The notes under the pieces were generated by a model. The model was given only the letters and a program-made list of their open reading frames with translations. It did no database searches and was not told the origin of the DNA. The position numbers and the translations under genes were made by a program. This document shows positions 9,004 to 16,472 of a stretch of 64,000 nt of DNA, piece after piece (positions within the stretch are counted from its first letter, which is position 1; each line of letters begins with the position of its first letter). The stretch is from Paraburkholderia polaris (GTDB taxonomy: Bacteria; Pseudomonadota; Gammaproteobacteria; Burkholderiales; Burkholderiaceae), in NCBI RefSeq assembly GCF_012927345.1, contig NZ_JABBGJ010000005.1:62001-126000 (forward strand), read 5' to 3'.

Positions 9004-9106
9004 TTATATGCTACCCGATAGTGAGCGTGAATTGAAGCAGTTTTTCGGGCAGTGTGGGACTGTTCACGGTCGTCAATCGGCAAGGGTTTACACGGAGCAC
9101 ATATAC

Positions 9107-9118
9107 TTGAAAAATCAA
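9107..9118. promoter_or_regulatory. MarR box 2 (TTGAAAAATCAA) upstream of the decarboxylase operon
   Basis: The perfect box TTGAAAAATCAA lies within the longer inverted repeat ACTTGAAAAATCAAGT (9105-9120). Its start is 32 bp, about three helical turns, from the next box at 9139. It sits about 120 bp before the decarboxylase start codon. Confidence 0.65.
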
Positions 9119-9138
9119 GTACAGTGCATCGCATATAA

Positions 9139-9150
9139 TTGAAAAATCAA
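9139..9150. promoter_or_regulatory. MarR box 3 overlapping a -10-like hexamer
   Basis: TTGAAAAATCAA at 9139-9150 shares its first T with TATAAT at 9134-9139, a good -10 candidate for the plus-strand decarboxylase operon. A bound regulator would block this promoter. No convincing -35 hexamer was found at 17 bp spacing. Confidence 0.6.
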
Positions 9151-9240
9151 ATATGTGACGACCGGGGACAAACCTATGTGATGCCCCTCATCTTCCTTGT
9201 TTGCAGATGAGGTTGCGATGCGTTGAATTGGAGCGGATCA

Positions 9241-10212
9241 ATGAGAAACAAGATTGCACTTGAAGAACACTTTGCGATAGACCTCACCATCGAGCAGTCG
9301 AAAATCTATGCGCCTGCCCCCGTTTGGGAGATGCTGAAGTCCAATCTGATGGACATTGAGCAGCAAAGACTCGAGCGGATGGAGCAGGGCGGGACCGAAT
9401 ATTCGATCCTGTCGCTCAACTCGCCGGGCATCCAGGGGATCCCGGACGCCAAACAGGCGATTGATGTCGCGAGGCGCGCCAATGATGTTCTCGCTGACCA
9501 TGTTTCCCGGCATCCAACTCGCCTGGGCGGGTTCGCCGCGTTGCCGATGCAGGACCCCGAAGCTGCGGCACGTGAGCTCGAACGTACCGTGAAGGATCTG
9601 GGATTTCACGGCTTCATGGTGAATGGCTTTTCGCAGGTGGGCGATGCGGAAAATGTCGTGTACTACGACGCCCCGCAGTACGTCGATTTCTGGGCGAGCG
9701 CGGCGGCGCTCGGCAAGCCGTTTTATATGCATCCTCGGGATCCGTTGCCGTCCCGTGAACCGATCTACGACGGTTTTCCATGGCTGACCGCCGCGACTTG
9801 GGCGTTCGCGGTTGAAACGAGTATTCACGCCCTGAGACTGATGACGTCCGGTCTCTTCGACCGCAATCCCAGCTTGCAGATGATTCTTGGTCATCTCGGC
9901 GAGGGGATTCCGTACAGCATCTGGCGCATCGACCACATTCTCAACAAGGCGCCACGCGGCGTGCCGTGCAAGCGCAGCGTGGGCGAATATCTCCAGGAGA
10001 ATGTCTACCTCACGACGAGCGGCAATTTCAGAACGCAGACGCTTCAGTCCGCGATGCTGGAGGTGGGCAGTGACCGAATCATGTATTCGGTTGACTACCC
10101 ATTTGAAACGCATGACGAGGCGTCCCAGTGGTTCGACACGTGCTCGATCAGCGAAACTGATCGCGTGAAGATTGGACGTGAGAATGCCCGGCGTCTATTC
10201 GGACTTGAATGA
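9241..10212 (+). CDS. Gamma-resorcylate (2,6-dihydroxybenzoate) decarboxylase-like amidohydrolase
   Basis: The 323-residue protein closely follows the non-oxidative hydroxybenzoate decarboxylase pattern. It has KIALEEHFAI at the N-terminus (Glu8 and His10 as metal ligands), PFYMHPRDPLPS (His164), GHLGEGIPYSIWRIDH (His218) and YSVDYPFE (Asp285). Glu8, His10 and His164 match the numbering of characterised gamma-resorcylate decarboxylases. The predicted reaction is 2,6-dihydroxybenzoate to resorcinol and CO2; 2,3-dihydroxybenzoate is the main alternative. ATG 9241 has GGAGCGG nine bases upstream. It leads an apparent operon with aldehyde dehydrogenase (24 bp gap) and an aromatic-acid transporter, under probable MarR control. 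Confidence 0.88.
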   Translation: MRNKIALEEHFAIDLTIEQSKIYAPAPVWEMLKSNLMDIEQQRLERMEQGGTEYSILSLNSPGIQGIPDAKQAIDVARRANDVLADHVSRHPTRLGGFAALPMQDPEAAARELERTVKDLGFHGFMVNGFSQVGDAENVVYYDAPQYVDFWASAAALGKPFYMHPRDPLPSREPIYDGFPWLTAATWAFAVETSIHALRLMTSGLFDRNPSLQMILGHLGEGIPYSIWRIDHILNKAPRGVPCKRSVGEYLQENVYLTTSGNFRTQTLQSAMLEVGSDRIMYSVDYPFETHDEASQWFDTCSISETDRVKIGRENARRLFGLE

Positions 10213-10235
10213 CCTGAGGAATAGGGGGAAATCTG

Positions 10236-11705
10236 ATGTCTGTCACTGAATTGGCGTCCGCAGACGTGTGGCGTAACAAAATCTTTAGCGGCGGTTGGAA
10301 AACCGGTGACGCGGGCACGATCCCGGTGACCGAGAAAGCGACCGGTGCGGAAATGGGATCGATTGGTTGCGCGTCGGCGGCCGACGTGTCAGCCGCCGCT
10401 GCGATCGCGGCGGATGCGCAACGCGCGTGGGCTGCGACACCGGGGCCTCAGCGAGGCGATGTGCTGCGCGAGGTTGCGCGTTTGCTGGAGGTCCACAAAG
10501 AGCAGATCGCCGTTCAGATTGTCCGCGAGACCGGGTCGATACGGCCAAAGGGGCAACTGGAGGTGAAGTTGGCGATACGCGAGATTCTCGAAGCTGCGGC
10601 GTTAGGCAGCCAGCCAACCGGGATGATCACGACAAGCGATGTGAAGGGGCGGCATAGCGTAGCGCGCAGAATTCCCATGGGCGTGGTCGGCGTCATTACC
10701 CCGTGGAATTCCCCGTTCATCCTCGCGGCGCGAGCCATCGCACCGGCGCTGGCCACCGGCAACGCCGTGCTGCTCAAGCCCGATCCTCAATCGCCGGTCT
10801 GCGGCGGTGTCATGTATGCGCGGCTATTCGAGGCTGCGGGTTTGCCTGAGGGACTGTTCCATGTGCTTCCCGGTGGCGCGGACACCGGTGACGCGCTGGT
10901 CCGGGATCCGCTTGTCAACATGATCAGCTTCACGGGGTCCACGCAGGTTGGGCAAACGATCGGTGCCGTCGCGGGTGGCTTGCTCAAGCGAGCGAGTCTC
11001 GAGCTCGGCGGCAAGAATCCCTACATCGTGCTTGACGACGTCGATGTCGAGGCTGCGGCGAGCGCTGGGGCGTGGGGGTCGTTTTTGCATCAGGGGCAAG
11101 TCTGCATGTCGGCCGGCCGGCATCTCGTTCATGAAAGCATTGCTGACGCGTACATTGAAAGCCTGGTCCGGCGAGCCGGAGCGCTATCGGTTGGCGACCC
11201 TTTCAAGGGCAATTTCCATCTTGGCCCGATCATCAACGAACGGCAGGCCGCAAATGTCGATCGCATCGTGGCGGAGTCTGTGAGCAAGGGGGCGAAGGTT
11301 CTCGCCGGTGGATCCCGCGACGGCCTGTTTTACAAACCGACCGTCATGGTAGACGTCGTACCGGGCATGCCTGCGTTTGAGGAAGAGATCTTCGGTCCGG
11401 TCGCCGCAGTGACTGTGTTCAAGAACGATGACGAAGCGGTCACGCTCGCCAATCAGAACCGGTATGGCCTGGTTGCGGCGGTGGCGTCAGCCGATTTGCG
11501 CCGGGCTCAGCGGATCGCGGACCGGCTGCACGCCGGCATCATCCACATCAATGACCAGACGGTTAATCACGAGGTGTTTGGACCCATGGGCGGTCTGGGT
11601 TTGTCCGGCAACGGACATAACTACAGCACGCTGACCAACATCGACCAGTTCACGGAATGGCAGTGGGTGACGAGCCGCGACGATCTTCCGGCTTATACGT
11701 TCTAG
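10236..11705 (+). CDS. NAD(P)-dependent aromatic aldehyde dehydrogenase (vanillin/benzaldehyde dehydrogenase-like)
   Basis: The 489-residue enzyme has the full aldehyde dehydrogenase layout: PMGVVGVITPWNSPFI (N-terminal cofactor domain), SFTGSTQVGQTIG, LELGGKNPYIVLDDVDV with the catalytic glutamate, and the nucleophile in GQVCMSAGRH. The C-terminus has EEIFGPVAAV and GPMGGLGLSGNG. The sequence resembles benzaldehyde/vanillin-type dehydrogenases, which produce aromatic acids. Spacing of 24 bp from the decarboxylase, with AGGGGGAA before the ATG, supports co-transcription. It would supply a hydroxybenzoate substrate to the decarboxylase from the corresponding aldehyde (inference). Confidence 0.92.
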   Translation: MSVTELASADVWRNKIFSGGWKTGDAGTIPVTEKATGAEMGSIGCASAADVSAAAAIAADAQRAWAATPGPQRGDVLREVARLLEVHKEQIAVQIVRETGSIRPKGQLEVKLAIREILEAAALGSQPTGMITTSDVKGRHSVARRIPMGVVGVITPWNSPFILAARAIAPALATGNAVLLKPDPQSPVCGGVMYARLFEAAGLPEGLFHVLPGGADTGDALVRDPLVNMISFTGSTQVGQTIGAVAGGLLKRASLELGGKNPYIVLDDVDVEAAASAGAWGSFLHQGQVCMSAGRHLVHESIADAYIESLVRRAGALSVGDPFKGNFHLGPIINERQAANVDRIVAESVSKGAKVLAGGSRDGLFYKPTVMVDVVPGMPAFEEEIFGPVAAVTVFKNDDEAVTLANQNRYGLVAAVASADLRRAQRIADRLHAGIIHINDQTVNHEVFGPMGGLGLSGNGHNYSTLTNIDQFTEWQWVTSRDDLPAYTF

Positions 11706-11727
11706 ATCCAACACAGCGAGGTGAATC

Positions 11728-13101
11728 GTGACCCCCAGTACTGAGCAGCGCGTGGAAGAGGCACCTGCTTCGATCGTCGACATTGGTGCGCTGATCGATA
11801 GCCAGCCACTGAGCACCTTCCAGAAATGGATCATGGTCATGATCGGCTGCTCGGTGGTGATGGATGGGTTCGACGTGCAGACAATGGGTTTTGTCGCACC
11901 TGCGATCGTCCGGACGTGGGGCATGAGTCCGGCCGAACTCGGCCCCGTGTTCGGCGCCGGCCTGCTGGGGATGCTTGTGGGCTCCATCGTTTTCGGCGCC
12001 ACGGCCGATCGCGCGGGGCGCCGGCCCGTGCTGATCGGCGCGACCGTCTTCTATGGGCTATGCATGCTCGGTACCACTCTGGTTCAAAGTGTGCCGGAGT
12101 TTCTGGTCGTTCGTTTCCTGACCGGCTTCGGTATCGGTGGCGTGATGGGTAACGCCATCGCACTGGTCAGCGAGTACAGTCCACAGAAACATCGAGCGTC
12201 TCTGATGACATGGGTTTCGTGTGGCTTCACGGGTGGGGCAATCGCTGGAGGGCTTCTCTGCGCCACGCTGCTTCCGTCGATGGGCTGGCGGGCGGTGTTC
12301 CTCGTTGGGGGTGTATTGCCGCTGGTCATTGCCGTCGCGATGGTCAGGTACCTGCCGGAATCGCTCCAGCTGATGGTGCTCAAACAGCGCAGCCCCGAAC
12401 GGATTGTTCAGTGGCTTGGGCGCATCGCGCCGAACGTCAAGTTCGGGCCGGGGATCCGCTTTGTAGTTCATGGGCAGCCGCAAGCCAAGGCCTCGGTTGG
12501 CGAGCTCTTTCGCCATCGCCGCGGCACGATGACGCTGTTGCTGTGGGGGATCAACTTCGCGAACCTGCTTGATCTCTTTTTCTTGTCGAACTGGCTTCCG
12601 ATGCTTTCCTTGCGAGTGGGCCACGAAGTGTCGACGGCTGTGCTCATCGGTACCTCATTGCAGATCGGTGGCACTGCCGGTGCGCTGCTGCTGGGCCCGT
12701 TGATGGATCGCTTCGGCTTCTATCGCGTCCTGGCGCTCAGCTTTCTGGTGGCGACAATTTCTGTCTCATGCGTCGGTCTCCCTGATCTATCGACAGGATT
12801 GCGCTATGCGGTCGTGCTGATAAGCGGGATCTGCATTGTAGGCGGGCAGCCGGCGGTCAATGCGTTGACCGCGACACTCTATCCCACCTCGCTGCGGGCC
12901 ACCGGAGTTGGCTGGAGTCTGGGAATCGGCCGGGCGGGCTCAATTATCGGTCCTGTCGTGGCGGGACAACTGGTCGAACTACAGTGGTCGAACACGGCCT
13001 TGTTTGTCGCGGCCGCGGTGCCCGCGCTGGCATCGTGTGTGATGATTGTTTTCCTTAGCCGTGTTTCGAGGAAAAATCGGATCGACAGCGTAGAGTGCTA
13101 G
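11728..13101 (+). CDS. MFS aromatic acid:H+ symporter (PcaK/BenK-like)
   Basis: The 457-residue integral membrane protein has 12 predicted membrane segments. The first segment carries VVMDGFDVQTMGFVAPAI, the D-G-x-D motif typical of the aromatic-acid:H+ symporter family. The loop between segments 2 and 3 is GATADRAGRRPVLI, and a cytoplasmic central loop follows segment 6. It starts with GTG at 11728, preceded by GCGAGGTG. It is 22 bp after the aldehyde dehydrogenase gene, so it probably imports the hydroxybenzoate metabolised by this operon. Confidence 0.9.
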   Translation: MTPSTEQRVEEAPASIVDIGALIDSQPLSTFQKWIMVMIGCSVVMDGFDVQTMGFVAPAIVRTWGMSPAELGPVFGAGLLGMLVGSIVFGATADRAGRRPVLIGATVFYGLCMLGTTLVQSVPEFLVVRFLTGFGIGGVMGNAIALVSEYSPQKHRASLMTWVSCGFTGGAIAGGLLCATLLPSMGWRAVFLVGGVLPLVIAVAMVRYLPESLQLMVLKQRSPERIVQWLGRIAPNVKFGPGIRFVVHGQPQAKASVGELFRHRRGTMTLLLWGINFANLLDLFFLSNWLPMLSLRVGHEVSTAVLIGTSLQIGGTAGALLLGPLMDRFGFYRVLALSFLVATISVSCVGLPDLSTGLRYAVVLISGICIVGGQPAVNALTATLYPTSLRATGVGWSLGIGRAGSIIGPVVAGQLVELQWSNTALFVAAAVPALASCVMIVFLSRVSRKNRIDSVEC

Positions 13102-13141
13102 CGGGTCACGACAAATCCAGAGAGAGTATTTAGATCATTAA

Positions 13142-13156
13142 ATTAGTATTGCTAAT
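13142..13156. promoter_or_regulatory. Inverted repeat ATTAG-TATTG-CTAAT upstream of the 2Fe-2S/molybdopterin pair
   Basis: The perfect 5-bp arms ATTAG/CTAAT flank a 5-bp spacer, 82 bp before the 13238 start codon. An almost identical copy (ATTAGTATGGCTAAT) occurs at 16244. It is a candidate operator for an unidentified regulator. Confidence 0.45.
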
Positions 13157-13237
13157 GTTAACGCGCGCGATGGCGGTTTTAGCAGTGAACTGATCCAGAA
13201 AGAGTGGCATCAGAGATAGGCATTCAAGGAAGATGAC

Positions 13238-13702
13238 ATGGGCATTTCGATTACGGTGAATGGCAAGCGACATCTTCTGACCGTAGCTGCTGACACACCA
13301 CTGCTCTACGTGCTGCGCAACGATCTTGAGTTAAATGGTCCAAAGTTCGGCTGCGGCGAGGCGCAGTGTGGCGCATGCACGGTTATGGTCGGCAAAGATG
13401 CGACGCCCTCATGTGTTTTTCCGATTGGCGCGGTAGGTGCGGCTCAGGTGACCACCATTGAAGGCCTGGGTCACGGCGAACACCTTCATGCGCTGCAGAA
13501 GGCCTTCCTCGCAGAGCAGGCCGCACAGTGCGGCTATTGCTCGAGCGGGATGTTGATGGCCGCGAAAGCGCTGCTAGAGCGAATTCCCGATCCTGACCCG
13601 GCGACCATACGGCGCGAGTTGGCCGGCCAGAAATGCCGGTGCGGCGCGCACAACCGAATCGTCCGTGCGATTCAGCGCGCAGCGCAGGAGTTGCGCGCAT
13701 GA
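13238..13702 (+). CDS. 2Fe-2S subunit of a xanthine-oxidase-family molybdenum hydroxylase (isoquinoline 1-oxidoreductase alpha type)
   Basis: The 154-residue protein has an N-terminal plant-type ferredoxin fold with GPKFGCGEAQCGACTVMVG. The C-terminal helical 2Fe-2S domain has QCGYCSSGMLMAAKALL and KCRCGAHNRI. These eight cysteines bind the two clusters that carry electrons away from the molybdenum centre. Its stop overlaps the next gene's start (ATGA at 13699-13702), consistent with a two-subunit enzyme. The pair belongs to the two-subunit group that lacks a separate FAD subunit, as in isoquinoline 1-oxidoreductase and related periplasmic aldehyde oxidoreductases. The substrate is unknown. 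Confidence 0.92.
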   Translation: MGISITVNGKRHLLTVAADTPLLYVLRNDLELNGPKFGCGEAQCGACTVMVGKDATPSCVFPIGAVGAAQVTTIEGLGHGEHLHALQKAFLAEQAAQCGYCSSGMLMAAKALLERIPDPDPATIRRELAGQKCRCGAHNRIVRAIQRAAQELRA

Positions 13703-15927
13703 ACACCATCAAACTTTCTCGACGTGCGTTCGGCAAGCTGGCTGGCGCGGTAGTCGCGACGTTCTCGCTGGCGCCATTCTCCGAGTTTGCGTGGGACGAG
13801 CCCGACCTCCCGGTTGATCTTCGTGCCAATCGCCGGCTTGACGGTTGGATTCGCGTCGACGAGGCGGGCACGGCCACGATCTTCACGGGAAAGGCTGAGC
13901 TGGGGCAGGGTATTCTCACCGCGCTCTTGCAGATCGCTGCGGACGAACTCGATGTGGATCTGGATCGCGTGCGCATGATTTCTGCGGATACGGCCCGCAG
14001 CCCGAACGAGACCTATACCTTCGGTAGCCAGTCGGTCGAGCAAGGCGGGGCGGCGTTACGCGCTGCCGCGGCCCAGGCGAGGGCGGTCCTGGTTGGCGTG
14101 GCGTGCTGGCGATTCAACGTACCGGCGGCGGATCTGCGCGTCGAGAACGGTGTCGTGCTGACTGCTGACGGCCGCCGCATGAGCTACGCGGAGATCGTGA
14201 GAGAGGAACGGGAACTTCTCGCACGCGAGGTGACGGTGGACGTCACGCCGAAGCGTCCGTCGGAATACAAGCTGGTCGGCAAGTCAGTGCCGCGCATCGA
14301 TTTTCCGGCAAAGTTCACCGGCGGCGCGGCATTCGTCCAGGATATGCGTCTGCCGGGCATGCTTTTCGGCCGTATCGTGCGGCCTCCGAGGTATGGTGCG
14401 GAGCTGGTTTCGCTCGACGACGCATCGGTCAGGGCGCTCGCGGGTGTCATTGCCGTGGTTCGCAATGGCAACTTCCTCGGTGTCGTCGCCGAGCGCGAAG
14501 AGCAGGCGATAGCCGCGCGTCATGCGTTGCAGGAGGCGGCGCAGTGGAGCGCGGATTATGTCGCGTTGCCGGACGTCGACCATCTCGAGCCGGCTTTGCA
14601 ACGCTGGCGAAGTGCAGATGCCGTGATTGGCGAAGCGGGACAGGACACGCCCGTGCCTGATAGCGCGACGCAACTGGAGGTGACGTACTCTCGCCCCTAC
14701 CTTTCACACGCGTCAATTGGGCCTTCGTGTTCTGTTGCGCAGCTCAAGGACGGGCACATGACCGTCTGGTCCCACACGCAGGGTGCGTTTCCACTGCGCG
14801 GCAATCTCGCTACGGTGCTTGAAATGCCCATGAACGCGGTCGACGTGGTGCACGTGCCGGGTTCAGGCTGCTACGGCCACAATGGTGCTGACGATGTGGC
14901 GCTGGATGCGGCGCTGCTTGCACGCGAGGTGGCGGGACGGCCGGTGAAGGTTCAATGGATGCGCGATGACGAATTCGCATGGGCGCCGATCAGTCCGGCC
15001 ATGGTGATGCGGGTGAAGGCGGCCCTCTCCAGGGAACGCCGCATTGTCGACTGGAACTATGACGTTTGGAGCAATTCGCACGCCATGCGGCCGGGCCAAC
15101 CCGGTGGTGTGAATCTGCTGGCCGCCTGGCACCTCGCCAAGCCCTTTCAGCCGTCGGCACCCGTGCCGATTCCACAGCCATACGGCAATGGCGACCGCAA
15201 TGCGGTGCCGCTCTACGATCTGGCGCGCAAGAGGGTGACGAACCATCTGCTGCTGGACGCACCCATTCGCGCGAGTTCGCTGCGCACGTTGGGCGCTTAC
15301 GGAAATGTCTTTGCGATCGAGTCGTTCATGGACGAGCTTGCGCTCGCGGCAAATGCCGATCCGGTCGCGTTTCGCCTCGCGCACCTCAGTGATCCGCGTG
15401 CGCTTGCCGTGGTGCGGCAGGCGGCGGGCCAGTCCGGATGGCGGACCGGGTTGAAGGGCGACGGGCAGCGCGGACGCGGCTTCGCGTATGCACGCTACAA
15501 AAACATTGGGGCATACGCGGCGATCGTCCTCGACGTGCAGGTTGACCGCTCCACTGGCGTGATCAGTGTGACGAAAGTGACCGCTGCCATTGACGTGGGC
15601 CGCGTGATCAATCCTGACGGCGTGAAAAATCAGATCGAGGGTGGCATCGTCCAGGCGCTGAGTTGGGCACTCAAGGAGCGCGTCATGTTCAGTCACACCG
15701 AAATCACCACGCGCAGTTGGCAGGACTACCCGATCCTGAGCTTCGCCGAGGTGCCTCCGATCGACGTCGTATTGCTGGACCCTCCCGATGCGGCTCCCCT
15801 TGGCGCAGGCGAATGTTCGCTGGGCCCGACGGCAGCCGCGCTAGCGAACGCGGTGGCCCATGCAAGCGGCGCCCGTGTGCGCGATTTGCCCATGGTGCCG
15901 GCCAAGGTTCTCGCGCGTCTTGTTTGA
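13699..15927 (+). CDS. Molybdopterin-binding catalytic subunit, isoquinoline 1-oxidoreductase beta type, with Tat signal
   Basis: The 742-residue protein begins with a twin-arginine leader (LSRRAFGKLAGAVVA at about residues 6-20), so the folded cofactor-loaded enzyme is probably exported to the periplasm; the small subunit may be carried along. It has tandem molybdopterin-binding domains, including GAYGNVFAIESFMDELA and the C-terminal GAGECSLGPTAAALANAV, where the glutamate is the likely catalytic base. A longer frame opens at 13633, but ATG 13699 overlaps the small-subunit stop and gives a clean Tat leader. No cytochrome c subunit follows. Hydroxylation of an N-heteroaromatic or oxidation of an aldehyde is possible. 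Confidence 0.9.
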   Translation: MNTIKLSRRAFGKLAGAVVATFSLAPFSEFAWDEPDLPVDLRANRRLDGWIRVDEAGTATIFTGKAELGQGILTALLQIAADELDVDLDRVRMISADTARSPNETYTFGSQSVEQGGAALRAAAAQARAVLVGVACWRFNVPAADLRVENGVVLTADGRRMSYAEIVREERELLAREVTVDVTPKRPSEYKLVGKSVPRIDFPAKFTGGAAFVQDMRLPGMLFGRIVRPPRYGAELVSLDDASVRALAGVIAVVRNGNFLGVVAEREEQAIAARHALQEAAQWSADYVALPDVDHLEPALQRWRSADAVIGEAGQDTPVPDSATQLEVTYSRPYLSHASIGPSCSVAQLKDGHMTVWSHTQGAFPLRGNLATVLEMPMNAVDVVHVPGSGCYGHNGADDVALDAALLAREVAGRPVKVQWMRDDEFAWAPISPAMVMRVKAALSRERRIVDWNYDVWSNSHAMRPGQPGGVNLLAAWHLAKPFQPSAPVPIPQPYGNGDRNAVPLYDLARKRVTNHLLLDAPIRASSLRTLGAYGNVFAIESFMDELALAANADPVAFRLAHLSDPRALAVVRQAAGQSGWRTGLKGDGQRGRGFAYARYKNIGAYAAIVLDVQVDRSTGVISVTKVTAAIDVGRVINPDGVKNQIEGGIVQALSWALKERVMFSHTEITTRSWQDYPILSFAEVPPIDVVLLDPPDAAPLGAGECSLGPTAAALANAVAHASGARVRDLPMVPAKVLARLV

Positions 15928-16027
15928 CGTTTGTTCGCCCAGATCAGGCGGCGAGGTGAACATTTTTGAGCCAGTTCATTTCAGTCTGTCGCAGCGGTGG
16001 GTCGAGGGTTTACATGAGTAGGTATAT

Positions 16028-16039
16028 TTGAAAAATCAA
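16028..16039. promoter_or_regulatory. MarR box 4 (TTGAAAAATCAA)
   Basis: This box is identical to those at 9107 and 9139. Its start is 34 bp from the next box, a close match to the 32-bp spacing upstream of the decarboxylase operon. Confidence 0.6.
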
Positions 16040-16061
16040 CTAGAATCAAATTTAAATATGA

Positions 16062-16073
16062 TTGAAAAATCAA
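16062..16073. promoter_or_regulatory. MarR box 5 overlapping a -10-like hexamer
   Basis: TTGAAAAATCAA at 16062-16073 is directly joined to TATGAT (16057-16062). This repeats the hexamer-box overlap seen at 9134-9150 and suggests the same repressor acts here. Confidence 0.6.
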
Positions 16074-16243
16074 ATAAACACGCTCCAGCCGAATTCGATT
16101 GGGCCGTCCCTTGCGGCCGCGGTCTGCACCAGGATCGCATTTGATCTGTGTTTTATCTGACTATGCGCCGGGACGGAATCGGATCGATCGAGCCTAGGGC
16201 TAGCTGACTATGATCAACTCGAATCTGATCTTTCGATAGATTT

Positions 16244-16258
16244 ATTAGTATGGCTAAT
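16244..16258. promoter_or_regulatory. Inverted repeat ATTAG-TATGG-CTAAT (second copy)
   Basis: It differs by one base from the element at 13142-13156, and the similarity continues downstream for about 70 bp. It is therefore probably a duplicated promoter segment as well as a candidate operator. Confidence 0.45.
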
Positions 16259-16322
16259 TAAAAAACAATCGAGATGGTGGTTTATACGCTGGGTCGATCT
16301 GCAATAAGTGGCGCTTGGGATG

Positions 16323-16376
16323 GAAGATTCCGATCCTGATCAGACGGCCATACGACGTGAACTGACCGGCTAGAAG
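16323..16376 (+). pseudogene. Scar of a second 2Fe-2S subunit gene
   Basis: Read from 16323, the frame gives EDSDPDQTAIRRELTG, then a TAG stop and KAL. It aligns with IPDPDPATIRRELAGQK near the end of the intact 2Fe-2S subunit (about 13583-13632). The nucleotide match is also clear. Everything between the start region and this piece is missing and a stop interrupts it, so this is a decayed partial duplicate. Confidence 0.6.
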
Positions 16377-16472
16377 GCGTTGACCTCTTGGAGAGATACC
16401 TGAAGGGCAAGTCAGGTTGTGACACGGCCCCGGAGCACGTCCGGTAGACAGGATAGAAAACGGAGATCGGTT

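Larger units (their letters stand above)
15928..16472. other. Long regulatory region with MarR boxes, duplicated promoter and gene scar
   Basis: The 545-bp gap holds two perfect TTGAAAAATCAA boxes, the ATTAG-N5-CTAAT element, and a degenerate copy of the promoter and part of the 2Fe-2S gene from 13142-13630. About 400 bp separate the MarR boxes from the next start codon, which would be an unusually long leader. Confidence 0.55.

Noticed and set aside
14863..15696. Minus-strand open frame opposite the molybdopterin subunit
   Set aside because: There is no family feature, and the plus strand is certain.
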